From the NCBI GenBank assembly GCA_016928865.1, contig JAFGJX010000004.1, positions 1-64,000 of the forward strand: a DNA stretch of 64,000 nt, given 5' to 3'. Origin of the DNA: Spirochaetota bacterium. Lineage in GTDB: Bacteria; Spirochaetota; UBA4802; UBA5550. The translations under genes were made by a program, and so were the position numbers. This document shows, piece after piece, positions 28,483 through 37,101 of the stretch. The notes under the pieces are model-generated. The model had not been told where the DNA came from, ran no database searches, and worked only from the letters and a program-made list of their open reading frames with translations. Each line of letters begins with the position of its first letter. Position 1 is the first letter of the stretch.

Positions 28483-29553
28483 TCAGGTCTCCATATAATT
28501 TTTCATGAAAATCTGTATTTCGGATTCCTTCTTTCTCCTGTTGACCCATTTCTTGAATTGTTCGGACATGTTCTCATTATAAAGCTTGAACATGATGAGA
28601 CGCTCAACTTTTTCGAAGGTGATCTGCCGCCGTCCCATAAGTTTTACGATATGATAGCCCTGGCTTGACTTGAATGGGGTCGAAAGCTGACCCGCGATGC
28701 GGAGATTGTTCACGAATCCGGCGAAGTAGGGGTCCATCTCCGCGAGCATCTGCCATCCGAGATCCCCCCCCCTGGCCGCGGATCCGGAGTCCTGGGAATA
28801 CGTGCGCGCCACTTTATCAAAGGATTCGCCGGCGTTGATTCTGTTTCGAAGCTCAGTCAACTTCTGATTGGCGTCGCGTTCGGCAGTGAAAGAGGAGCCC
28901 TCGGGCCTGATCAAAATGTGTTTGACCCATACCTCATCCCCGAGCCTGTTCTTGTTTTTTCTGTACCAGTCCATGGCCTCTTCCTTTGAGGGCGGAGATA
29001 CGCCGATCGCGATCGACATGACCTGTTCCCGCATTATCTGGGAGCGGATCTCCTCAAAATACTCCTGAAAACTGATATGGAAGCGATTCTCCATGAATTT
29101 CGTGAACGAGTCAATCCGGGCGTCAAGCTCCTTGTCCTCGAGTAATGGCTCATCATTGATCTTCTTTTCAAGCCGGCCGGACAGCTTCTTCACAAGCTTG
29201 TCGAGCTTTTTATTGTCCTGGATCTGTGCCGAGAAGAACTGCTTCATCATTTCTTCTATCTGGTTGATAACACGGCGATCCCCGACCACTATTGCTTCCT
29301 CACTGGCGGCTTCCATGACCAGCGCGTCCTCGATAAACTTGTCGAGTATCTTGCTCTTTTCAGCGGAGTATTTTCTCCGCGGTATGTTTTTAAATTTCAA
29401 AAGCTGGTTGAACTTGTTATCTATCTCGCTTTCAATTATGGATATGTCATTGACGACCGCGATAATTCCGTCATAGGGTTCCCATGAATACGCGGGCATG
29501 ACGGACATCAGAATGGGCAGGCATAGTACGAAAAATATTTTGGAATGTTTCAT
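28483..29553 (-). CDS. SurA-like peptidyl-prolyl isomerase
   Basis: A 356-residue periplasmic chaperone that folds outer-membrane proteins. It has a signal peptide (about 1-23), a SurA N-terminal helical domain beginning DGIIAVVNDISIIESEID, and one parvulin domain (about 205-305) with WVKHILIRPEG and GYHIVKLMGR. E. coli SurA has two parvulin domains; this form has one. It is followed without a gap by the radical SAM gene. An envelope folding factor fits a diderm cell with TonB receptors. Confidence 0.87.
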   Translation of the reverse strand: MKHSKIFFVLCLPILMSVMPAYSWEPYDGIIAVVNDISIIESEIDNKFNQLLKFKNIPRRKYSAEKSKILDKFIEDALVMEAASEEAIVVGDRRVINQIEEMMKQFFSAQIQDNKKLDKLVKKLSGRLEKKINDEPLLEDKELDARIDSFTKFMENRFHISFQEYFEEIRSQIMREQVMSIAIGVSPPSKEEAMDWYRKNKNRLGDEVWVKHILIRPEGSSFTAERDANQKLTELRNRINAGESFDKVARTYSQDSGSAARGGDLGWQMLAEMDPYFAGFVNNLRIAGQLSTPFKSSQGYHIVKLMGRRQITFEKVERLIMFKLYNENMSEQFKKWVNRRKKESEIQIFMKNYMET

Positions 29554-29696
29554 ATGTTAGGCCATTTGCATAGTATATTTTTTTGATACCCGTGACGCGA
29601 ATGGGCGGTGCATGTTCGTTCTCTTCTTCCCTATTTATCCGATTCGGTTATAATTGCAAGATTTTTTTATTGTATGGATCGATATGGTACGGTGAA

Positions 29697-31268
29697 CTAT
29701 TTTTTGTTTTTCAGGAGCATGTACTCAATCCCGTCGACCAGCGCCTGCCATGAGGCCTCGATGATATCGGTTGATACGCCGACCGTCCCCCAATGCTCGG
29801 TTTTTCTCCGCTGGTCGATAAGCACACGGACGGCGGCGGCTGTTCCACTTTTTTCATTCAAGACGCGTACTTTGTAATCAGAGAGATGTATCTCCTTGAT
29901 CTCGGGATAAAATTTTTCCAGTGCCTTGCGGAGCGCATTGTCCAGGGCCTCGACCGGCCCGTATCCGACGGCCGCGGTATGCTCGATCTTCCCGTCCACC
30001 TCGACCTTAATGGTCGCTTCGCACATGAGCTTTTTTGTGCCTTCCATCTCGCTGATGACGCGAAACCCCTTCAGCTTAAAAAAGGGCCGGTAATCGCCCG
30101 TGGCTTCGCGTATCAGGAGCTCGAAGGACCCTTCCGCGGCTTCGAACTGGAAACCCTGATCTTCAAGCTTCTTGATCTTCTGTAGCAATTCGGCCGGAAG
30201 TGTTACCCTGTTTTTCAGTTCGATCCCCATTTCCTTTGCTTTGAACAGAATATTGCTCTTTCCCGAAAGCTCTGAAACGAGAACCTTGCGCCGGTTGCCC
30301 ACCGTTTCGGGGTTAACGTGCTCGTAAGTCCGCGTGTCCTTCTGCAGCCCGGAAACGTGTACGCCGCCCTTGTGGGCGAAAGAGTTGTCCCCGACGTAAG
30401 GCGCCCGCTCGTCATGAGCGAGATTCGCGGTTTCGCTGATATACCTGCTCATCTCAGTCAGATGGATAAGCGAACGCTCAGCGGCGCACCGACGCCTCAT
30501 CTTGAGAACCAGGTTGGGAATGAGGGTCATCAGGTTGGTGTTGCCGCACCGTTCGCCGTACCCGTTTGCCGTCCCCTGCACTGATATGGCGCCTGCAGCA
30601 ACGCTTGCGAGTGAATTGGCGATCGCCAGGCCGGCGTCGTTGTGAAAATGGACGCCGATGGGAAGCAGGTTCTCACGGACGACCCTGGCAGTAATTTCTT
30701 GCGCTTCATTCGGCATGGCTCCACCGTTCGTGTCGCAGAATACGATCATGTCAGCGCCGGCATCCCGGGACTTCCTGATGACCTCGAAGGAATACTCTTC
30801 ATTCGACTTGAACCCGTCAAAGAAATGCTCGGCGTCAAGGAAAACATGGAGGCCCCTGTCCTTGAGATAGGCGATGGTGTCATAGATCAGCCTGAGGTTG
30901 TCCTTCAGGGTTATGTTAAGGGCGCTGGTGACGTGGAAGTCCCAGGTTTTGGCCACAATGGTGATGATCCGGGCGCGCGATGCAATCAGTGCCTGAATGA
31001 ATGGATCGTTTTTACAGGAGACGTTTTTTCGCTTGGTTGAGCCGAACGCGACGATTTTTGAATGGCGCAGCCGAACCTTTCGTATCTCTTTGAAAAACTG
31101 GTCGTCCTTGGGATTTGAGCCGGGCCAGCCGCCTTCAATATAATCGACATTAAGACGGTCCAGAGCGCCGGCAATGAGCAGCTTGTCGTGGAGGGAAAAG
31201 GATATCCCCACGGTCTGGGCGCCGTCCCTGAGGGTTGTGTCATATATGGTAATTCTGTTGTGTTTCAT
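29697..31268 (-). CDS. cimA: (R)-citramalate synthase
   Basis: Condenses acetyl-CoA with pyruvate to (R)-citramalate, the threonine-independent entry to isoleucine, a route known in Leptospira. The 523-residue product has the length of the CimA family rather than of 2-isopropylmalate synthase. Seen: YDTTLRDGAQ at residues 9-18 (catalytic Arg and metal Asp), HFHNDAGLAIANSLA near 201 (metal His pair), and a regulatory LeuA dimer domain in the last 130 residues, where isoleucine should inhibit. A hairpin lies in the leader about 50 nt upstream. Confidence 0.9.
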   Translation of the reverse strand: MKHNRITIYDTTLRDGAQTVGISFSLHDKLLIAGALDRLNVDYIEGGWPGSNPKDDQFFKEIRKVRLRHSKIVAFGSTKRKNVSCKNDPFIQALIASRARIITIVAKTWDFHVTSALNITLKDNLRLIYDTIAYLKDRGLHVFLDAEHFFDGFKSNEEYSFEVIRKSRDAGADMIVFCDTNGGAMPNEAQEITARVVRENLLPIGVHFHNDAGLAIANSLASVAAGAISVQGTANGYGERCGNTNLMTLIPNLVLKMRRRCAAERSLIHLTEMSRYISETANLAHDERAPYVGDNSFAHKGGVHVSGLQKDTRTYEHVNPETVGNRRKVLVSELSGKSNILFKAKEMGIELKNRVTLPAELLQKIKKLEDQGFQFEAAEGSFELLIREATGDYRPFFKLKGFRVISEMEGTKKLMCEATIKVEVDGKIEHTAAVGYGPVEALDNALRKALEKFYPEIKEIHLSDYKVRVLNEKSGTAAAVRVLIDQRRKTEHWGTVGVSTDIIEASWQALVDGIEYMLLKNKK

Positions 31269-31320
31269 GGCATTGTTCCCACGCGGGTTCCGTCAATACT
31301 GAAGCATGGTTGGTACGGCG

Positions 31321-31357
31321 CAATGATATTGCAAGAAATTTTTCTCTTGCGTCATTG
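31321..31357 (-). other. Stem-loop in the cimA leader
   Basis: CAATGA and GCAAGA pair with TCTTGC and TCATTG, interrupted by a TATT bulge, around an AT loop. It lies 53-89 nt upstream of the cimA start on the minus strand. A possible regulatory hairpin; no leader peptide rich in isoleucine codons was found. Confidence 0.35.
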
Positions 31358-31558
31358 GAAGAGCGTATGATAAGAACGGCAGAGCCGGTATTGAAGCGGA
31401 ATATTGTCATTTTTAATAATAAATCATTGCAAAATCAGGATGGGATGCTTATTGTAATTCTTCAAGGGTAGATGGGAAAAAGATTGCTCTGATATCCAGT
31501 AACCGAAAAGCTTTCCGAAATTGTATTATGCATTTTCATGCGAGGAGGGAACATCGCT

Positions 31559-33133
31559 ATGAACAGAGTATCGGTTCCTGTTGCCATGATGGCCGCGGTC
31601 TGCCTGTATGTAGGAATATACTATCTATGGATCTTCATCCGCCGGCGCAAGGAGATTGAAAATCTCGCGTTTTCAATGCTCAGCATATCGATCGCACTGT
31701 ATGATATATTCTGCGTCGGGCTCTACAACGCGGGCTCGCCGGCGGAGGGCATGTTCTGGCAGCGTTTCCAGTTCGCCAGCCTCGACCTGTTCAGCATATC
31801 GATACTCTGGTTTGCCTACCATATCACCGACCTAAAATTCAGGCGTGTCTATCAGGTGTTCGGGGCGATTGCCGCCCTCCTGTTTGTCCTGATGCTTTCC
31901 GTGTCGGGGGAGCTGACCTTTTCCCTGGCAAAGCCCCTGCCCAGGCGCATCCAGCTCTGGGATTTTATCGACGTCACGTATAACGAGGTGGAGCCGGGGC
32001 TGCTCTGCACGGTCCAGTATGTGGTCATGATGGCCGGCTTCGTCTGGATACTTGCCCGCCTTATCATAAATTTCCGGCAGGGACATCGCATCGTGCGGCC
32101 CGTGATGGTCTCCTTCATCATTTTTTTCTTCGCCGCGGCGAATGATGTGCTCGTGGGAGCGGGAGTCTACCCGTTCATCTATGTGCTCGAATACGTGTAC
32201 CTGCTCATCGTCCTGTCGATGGCCTACCTGCTCCTGAACAAGTTCGTCGATCTCCATGAACGGGTGGAGGACCTGAACGTGAATCTCGAGCAGCGGGTAC
32301 GGGAGCGTACCGAAGAATTGCAGTCAGCCATGGAGGAGCTTGAGGCGATGAACCAGCGGCTTTCCGAGACAAAGGACGCGCTCTGGGGGGAGATGCAGCT
32401 TGCCAAGAAGATCCAGACGGTCCTGCTTCCCCGCAGGCCCGCCATCGCTGGATACGAAATCGCCGCTCACATGGAGCCGGCGGGCGAGGTTGGCGGTGAC
32501 TATTACGACATAATAAACGTCGACGGAGGCGACTGGGTGGTCGTGGGAGATGTATCGGGCCACGGTGTGTCGGCCGGACTTGTCATGATGATGGTGCAGA
32601 CGTCCATACATGTCGCCCTGGACCAGAATCCCGATATGAACCCCGCGCAGCTCCTGACGCTGATCAACCGCACGATAGCTGACAATATCAGCAGACTCGG
32701 AGAGGACAAGTACATGACGATCACCGTTATGGCGCTGCATCAGAAGGAGATGTTCTTCTTTTCCGGGCTCCACCAGGACATCATGGTGTATCGCGCTAAG
32801 ACAAAGCGCGTGGACATGGTGGAGACGCGGGGCATGTGGATCGGGCTCGTGGACAACGTATCCGGCATGATGGAGAACGATACTCTTTCTGTCGGACCGG
32901 GAGACGTGATCCTGGTGTATACGGACGGCATTACCGAGGCGTGGAAAATTGAAGGCGGCGAAACGCGCCATGATAATTCATCGGAAATGTTCGGGCAGGA
33001 GCGTCTGGCTCATATCCTGGCGGAAACCGGCATGCTTCAACCGGAACAGATAAAAAGCAGGATAATGGAGGAACTGAAGCAATACCGGTGCGATGACGAC
33101 GTGACCTTTGTGATAGCGAAAAAATTTGAATAA
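31559..33133 (+). CDS. Membrane SpoIIE/RsbU-type serine phosphatase
   Basis: A 524-residue PP2C-type phosphatase that likely controls a partner-switching anti-sigma system. I chose ATG 31559, nine bases after AGGAGGG, over an ATG seven codons upstream. Residues 1-230 hold about seven membrane helices of the histidine-kinase N-terminal type; a coiled coil follows (about 230-285, ending near AMEELEAMNQRLSETKDAL); the phosphatase domain starts near 300 with metal-site motifs GEVGGDYYDI and VGDVSGHGVSAGLVM and ends DDVTFVIAKKF. The signal sensed and the target are unknown; no anti-anti-sigma gene lies nearby. Confidence 0.85.
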   Translation: MNRVSVPVAMMAAVCLYVGIYYLWIFIRRRKEIENLAFSMLSISIALYDIFCVGLYNAGSPAEGMFWQRFQFASLDLFSISILWFAYHITDLKFRRVYQVFGAIAALLFVLMLSVSGELTFSLAKPLPRRIQLWDFIDVTYNEVEPGLLCTVQYVVMMAGFVWILARLIINFRQGHRIVRPVMVSFIIFFFAAANDVLVGAGVYPFIYVLEYVYLLIVLSMAYLLLNKFVDLHERVEDLNVNLEQRVRERTEELQSAMEELEAMNQRLSETKDALWGEMQLAKKIQTVLLPRRPAIAGYEIAAHMEPAGEVGGDYYDIINVDGGDWVVVGDVSGHGVSAGLVMMMVQTSIHVALDQNPDMNPAQLLTLINRTIADNISRLGEDKYMTITVMALHQKEMFFFSGLHQDIMVYRAKTKRVDMVETRGMWIGLVDNVSGMMENDTLSVGPGDVILVYTDGITEAWKIEGGETRHDNSSEMFGQERLAHILAETGMLQPEQIKSRIMEELKQYRCDDDVTFVIAKKFE

Positions 33134-33276
33134 GCTTATTCGCATCCGGTCTTATACGTATAGGTTGTTGCGTCACCTATGGTTGCTTTACCTGATATTC
33201 CGGCCATGCAAACAGGGTCAAATAACGGGCGGACCATCCACTCGTCAGGGCAGTCCTCTCTGCTTAGCAGGGTTGA

Positions 33277-34245
33277 TTATCTTTTTTTAGCGTGCTTTTC
33301 TATCAGGAGAGGAAGAAAAACAGTCAGGTCCTCCACGATTATATAATCGGCTATAGAGAATATCGCGGCATGCGGGTCTTTATTGACGGCCACGACAGTC
33401 TGCGATCCCTTCATGCCTGCAATATGCTGCTGCGCGCCAGATATGCCGCAGGCCATGTAGAGCTTCGGCGCAACGGTCCTGCCGGTGACTCCGATCTGAT
33501 GGGCGTACGGCAGCCATTTCTGGTCAACGACGGTGCGCGAGGCGCCGACCGCGGCATTGGGAAAAAGCCTGGCAACGGCGCGGATGAGGTCAAGATTCTC
33601 TTTCGTTCCGATACCCCTGCCGGCGGCGATGATGACATCCGATTCCTCCAGCCTCACCTCCCCGCCCGCTGATTCCCGGATACCGAGCGGTCTGCAATGA
33701 GAAGGGCCGCCGGCGGGTGTGCGGTGAAGCACCTGTCCGGGCACACGGTGTCCGGCTGTGATGTCCGGCACCCGAAACGCGCCGGGAAGCACCGTGAACG
33801 CGGCCCGCTCTCCTCCGGGGACAAGTCCAACGGTGATTTTCCCATTGATTATCGACTTGCAAAATACAACGCTGTCTCCGTCGTGTATGAAAGATTCCAC
33901 CCCGGTGATGCAGGGGAAGCCTCCCGCTGCAGAGATACGGGAGGCTATCTGGCATCCCCGCATTGTGTGCTGGATTATAACATAGCGGGGTTTGATTTCA
34001 TCAACTAGCCGTATTGCTTCGTCAGCAAAAAAATCGGGATTTGGAAAGCGCAGGTCGGGGTGTTCGAGCGCGATAACGTCATGGCCGAACCGGGCGGCTT
34101 TGCGCGAGATATCGGCGACGTTCTCTCCGGCGATGATTACCCGTATTCGCGATTGCTCTGTGCCGGCAAGCATTTCTGCAAAGCTGATCAGCTCGAATAT
34201 CGAATCGGCCGTCGTGTTGTTTATGGTATCAATGAGTATGAGCAT
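33277..34245 (-). CDS. etfA: Electron transfer flavoprotein alpha subunit
   Basis: Takes electrons from acyl-CoA dehydrogenases to the quinone pool through ETF-quinone oxidoreductase. The 322-residue product has the C-terminal FAD-binding domain: AAGRGIGTKENLDLI near residue 212, then GASRTVVDQKWLP and QIGVTGRTVAPKLYMACGIS (about 240-280), and VAVNKDPHAAIFSIADY at the end. It follows etfB by 17 nt. Divergent to the acyl-CoA dehydrogenase operon under one control region, so it should serve those enzymes. Confidence 0.95.
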   Translation of the reverse strand: MLILIDTINNTTADSIFELISFAEMLAGTEQSRIRVIIAGENVADISRKAARFGHDVIALEHPDLRFPNPDFFADEAIRLVDEIKPRYVIIQHTMRGCQIASRISAAGGFPCITGVESFIHDGDSVVFCKSIINGKITVGLVPGGERAAFTVLPGAFRVPDITAGHRVPGQVLHRTPAGGPSHCRPLGIRESAGGEVRLEESDVIIAAGRGIGTKENLDLIRAVARLFPNAAVGASRTVVDQKWLPYAHQIGVTGRTVAPKLYMACGISGAQQHIAGMKGSQTVVAVNKDPHAAIFSIADYIIVEDLTVFLPLLIEKHAKKR

Positions 34246-34262
34246 CAGGCGCGCATTTCCTT

Positions 34263-35036
34263 TTATAAAAGTGATTTTTCATGCAGAATATCCAGGAGCT
34301 TCTCCGCCTTCTGCTCCGGCGTTCCTTTAATTATCGTGCCCTTGACCGCGGATTCCGGATAGCAAATGGATACAACCGTTTCAACCTGACCAGACAGGAC
34401 GGTACCGGCGGACAGCATGGTCAGCGCCTGCTCTTTTGCGCGCAGCACATTGGAAAGAGAAGGATAGCGCGGACGGTTGATGCCGGACTGGATTGTGAGC
34501 AGGCAGGGGAGAGGAAGGATAAGGGTCTCGTTCACTCCCCCTTCAAGCTCGCAATCAACGTCTATTTCCGATCTGTTGTCACCAATTTTTTCCCTGACAA
34601 CCGAAACCGCGCAGGGCAGGCCGAGGTATGAGGCGATAAGGGGGCCCACCTGACACTGCATGTCGTCTTCAGCCATCACGCCCGCAAGGATAAGGTCATA
34701 GCCCCTGTCCCGGGCGTAATCCGCGATGAGCCTGGCGATAAGACCGGGTGAACGATAGCGATCCCTATCAAGAATTATGTGGATGCCATTGGTGGCGCCC
34801 TTTTCAATCCCTTTTTTAAGAACCGCGGCCGCCCGTTCGGACCCTACCGATATCACGTCAACCGAGGCATCACCGAGGGATTCGCGTATGAGGACCGCTT
34901 CTTCAAGGGCGTACTCATCGTACAGGTTCATACGATAGGCAATCCCGTCACTCTCGCAGATCCAGCCGCGTGTGCTGTCAATTTCGATGTTTGCTTCCGG
35001 GTCTGGAACCTGCTTCAGGCATACCAGTATCTTCAT
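34263..35036 (-). CDS. etfB: Electron transfer flavoprotein beta subunit
   Basis: AMP-binding partner of EtfA. The 257-residue product begins MKILVCLKQVPDPEANI and has the DLILAGVMAEDDMQCQVGP segment near residue 115 (the recognition and AMP region), both typical. The last residues carry the alpha-subunit contact. There is no Shine-Dalgarno and the predicted transcript starts at or within a base or two of the ATG, so the mRNA is probably leaderless. First gene of etfBA. Confidence 0.95.
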   Translation of the reverse strand: MKILVCLKQVPDPEANIEIDSTRGWICESDGIAYRMNLYDEYALEEAVLIRESLGDASVDVISVGSERAAAVLKKGIEKGATNGIHIILDRDRYRSPGLIARLIADYARDRGYDLILAGVMAEDDMQCQVGPLIASYLGLPCAVSVVREKIGDNRSEIDVDCELEGGVNETLILPLPCLLTIQSGINRPRYPSLSNVLRAKEQALTMLSAGTVLSGQVETVVSICYPESAVKGTIIKGTPEQKAEKLLDILHEKSLL

Positions 35037-35042
35037 GGGAGT

Positions 35043-35072
35043 ATAATATCAAGAGGGAAGTCAGGGTGTCAA
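35043..35072 (-). promoter_or_regulatory. Promoter of etfBA (minus strand)
   Basis: TTGACA (minus strand, 35072-35067), 18-nt spacer, TATTAT (35048-35043). The ATG of etfB at 35036 sits where transcription should begin, so the leader is essentially absent. The -35 box is embedded in the large inverted repeat of the divergent region. Confidence 0.65.
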
Positions 35073-35109
35073 GAAAAAAAGCGAACGTTCGCTCGATTTT
35101 TTCTTGACA
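35067..35109. promoter_or_regulatory. Divergent operator region: 14-bp palindrome in 13-bp inverted arms
   Basis: TGTCAAGAAAAAA (35067-35079) and its exact reverse complement (35097-35109) flank the perfect 14-bp palindrome AGCGAACGTTCGCT (35080-35093), with three extra bases on one side. The arms hold the TTGACA boxes of both divergent promoters, and the palindrome sits between them, where one bound dimer could block both. The TetR gene in the rightward operon is the natural candidate regulator. Confidence 0.7.
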
Positions 35110-35131
35110 GAATTGTGCGTTTCAGTACCGT
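35104..35131 (+). promoter_or_regulatory. Promoter of the rightward acyl-CoA operon
   Basis: TTGACA, 16-nt spacer, TACCGT (keeps the key T, A and T). Transcription would start near 35138, a few bases before AGAGGAAA and the ATG at 35150. Confidence 0.55.
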
Positions 35132-35149
35132 GCCATATGAGAGGAAACA

Positions 35150-35860
35150 ATGAGCACGATATTCTTTCTGCGTCATGGCCAGGCGTCATTCGGCAAGGAC
35201 AATTACGACGAGCTTTCGGAAACAGGAGTTCGTCAGTCAAAGCTCCTTGCCCGGTACCTGGCGGAAAAAAAGGGGTGCTTCGACGCTGTGTACACCGGCA
35301 CGCTCGAGCGCCAGCGTAAAACAGCGGATGAATTGCTAAAATTGCTCGGGGAAAAGGGGGAGCAGGTTCCAGAGGTTTGCAGGATGGAAGGACTAGACGA
35401 ATATCCAACCGAGAATATATTCCGTGCGCTCGGACCAATAGCCGTGGAAGCGAATCCTTCCCTCAAGGAACATATCGGCAGGCTCATGACTGACCGTCGA
35501 TCCTTCCAGAAGGTGTTCGAGGCCCTCATGTCCATGTGGGCCTCCGGCAGGTATGACCAATCGGGCCTTGTGTCCTGGAATGATTTTACCGCTGGCGTGA
35601 ACAGGGCCATCGACGAGATACTCGCGCGCGACGGAGCTGGAAAAAACGTGGCGGTCTTTACCTCGGGCGGGAGCATATCGGTCGCGGTCAGGCGCACCCT
35701 GAACCTGTCCAACGACGACACCATGCGCGTGGCGGAGCAGATAGTGAATTCATCCATCACCAGGTTCAAGAGCACCACGGACCGTATCATGCTTTTTACC
35801 TTCAATGAATATCCGCATCTCGAGCGCGAGAATGACGAGAAGCTGATTACCTATAGATAA
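35150..35860 (+). CDS. Histidine phosphatase family protein
   Basis: A 236-residue member of the phosphoglycerate mutase-like histidine phosphatases. The phospho-accepting histidine is in FLRHGQAS (H9) and the ETGVRQSKLLARYL helix follows; Arg and a second His are expected near YTGTLERQRKTAD and FTSGGSISVAV. It is the first gene of the acyl-CoA dehydrogenase operon. Such phosphatases recur in operons of APH-type kinases and acyl-CoA dehydrogenases, which suggests it acts on a phosphorylated acyl or CoA intermediate; this is inference. GAGAGGAA precedes the ATG. Confidence 0.85.
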   Translation: MSTIFFLRHGQASFGKDNYDELSETGVRQSKLLARYLAEKKGCFDAVYTGTLERQRKTADELLKLLGEKGEQVPEVCRMEGLDEYPTENIFRALGPIAVEANPSLKEHIGRLMTDRRSFQKVFEALMSMWASGRYDQSGLVSWNDFTAGVNRAIDEILARDGAGKNVAVFTSGGSISVAVRRTLNLSNDDTMRVAEQIVNSSITRFKSTTDRIMLFTFNEYPHLERENDEKLITYR

Positions 35861-35880
35861 TAATTATTCAGGAGGATACC

Positions 35881-37101
35881 ATGGATTTCACCATATCAGA
35901 AAAAATGAAGACCGTCCTGGGGATGATCAACGAATTTATCGATAAAGAGCTGATTCCTATGGAACCCGAATTCGTGACCACTGAATTCAGGGACATGGTC
36001 CCAGTCCTCGAAGAAAAGCGGAAGATGGTGCGGCAGATGGAGCTGTGGGGGCCGAACCACCCGAAAGATCTGGGCGGGATGGGCCTCACCATGCTGGAGC
36101 ACGGGCTCGTGTCCGAGGCCCTGGGACGCACACCGCTCGGGCATTACGTGTTCGGGTGCCAGGCGCCGGACGCCGGGAACATCGAAATCCTTCACATGCA
36201 CGGAACAAAGGAGCAGAAGGAGCAGTACCTGAAGCCGCTCGCGGCCGGCACAATCAGGAGCTGCTTTTCAATGACCGAAGTGGACATGCCGGGGTCGAAC
36301 CCGGTGATGCTCGAGACTACGGCGGTCAAGGACGGCGATGATTACGTTATCAACGGCCACAAGTGGTACAGCACGGCCGCGGACGGGTCGAAGTTCAGTA
36401 TCGTCATGGCGGTGACGAACCCGGATGCGCCCACCTACATGCAGGCAAGCATGATCATCGTCCCGACGGAAAACCCGGGATTTAACCTGGTGAGGAACAT
36501 CCCGGTAATGGGCCATGAAGGCAGCGACTACGCGAGCCATGGCGAGATCCTTTTCCAGAACTGCCGCGTGCCGCAGAAGAACCTGCTTGGTCCCGAGGGA
36601 CACGGATTTATCATCGCGCAGGACCGGCTCGGGCCGGGGCGGATTCACCACTGCATGCGGTGGCTCGGGATCTGTAAACGGTCGTTCGATCTGCTGTGCA
36701 ACCGGGCGAACGAGCGCATAATCGCGCCGGGCGGCAAGACCCTGGCGACACGTCAGACCGTGCAGAACTGGGTCGCGGAATCGGCGGCGGAGATACAGGC
36801 GGCGCGACTCATGACGCTTTACGCGGCCTGGCGCATCGACACCGTGGGCGCAAAGGAGGCGCGGGACGACGTCTCCGTCATCAAGTGGGTGGTGGCCAAC
36901 ACCATGAATGCGGTTGTCGACCGCGCCCTCCAGGTGCACGGCGGCCTCGGCATGACCGACGATACGATCCTGGCGTATTTCTACCGCCACGAGCGCGCGG
37001 CCCGCATCTACGACGGAGCGGACGAGGTGCATAAAACGTCATTTGCAACGAGGACCCTTCGCCGGTACGATGAGGCCGCGAAAAAGGGGAAGAAGCAGTG
37101 A
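35881..37101 (+). CDS. Acyl-CoA dehydrogenase, ACAD10/11-like (copy 1)
   Basis: A 406-residue FAD-dependent acyl-CoA dehydrogenase. Seen: N-terminal helical domain; middle beta domain with CFSMTEVDMPGSNP near residue 131 (FAD contact); C-terminal domain with QVHGGLGMTDD near 352 and the end motif ARIYDGADEVHK with D378. Most acyl-CoA dehydrogenases use Glu in a YEGT motif at this place; the DG-x-DE-V/I-H form is that of mammalian ACAD10/ACAD11 and bacterial partners of APH-type kinases. AGGAGG lies before the ATG. Its stop overlaps the TetR start. Copy 2 lies 5.3 kb downstream. Confidence 0.92.
   Translation: MDFTISEKMKTVLGMINEFIDKELIPMEPEFVTTEFRDMVPVLEEKRKMVRQMELWGPNHPKDLGGMGLTMLEHGLVSEALGRTPLGHYVFGCQAPDAGNIEILHMHGTKEQKEQYLKPLAAGTIRSCFSMTEVDMPGSNPVMLETTAVKDGDDYVINGHKWYSTAADGSKFSIVMAVTNPDAPTYMQASMIIVPTENPGFNLVRNIPVMGHEGSDYASHGEILFQNCRVPQKNLLGPEGHGFIIAQDRLGPGRIHHCMRWLGICKRSFDLLCNRANERIIAPGGKTLATRQTVQNWVAESAAEIQAARLMTLYAAWRIDTVGAKEARDDVSVIKWVVANTMNAVVDRALQVHGGLGMTDDTILAYFYRHERAARIYDGADEVHKTSFATRTLRRYDEAAKKGKKQ

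Noticed and set aside
35042-35047. Plus-strand TATAAT inside the etfB leader.
   Set aside because: No -35 box at the right distance on the plus strand; the same bases serve the minus-strand -10 box.
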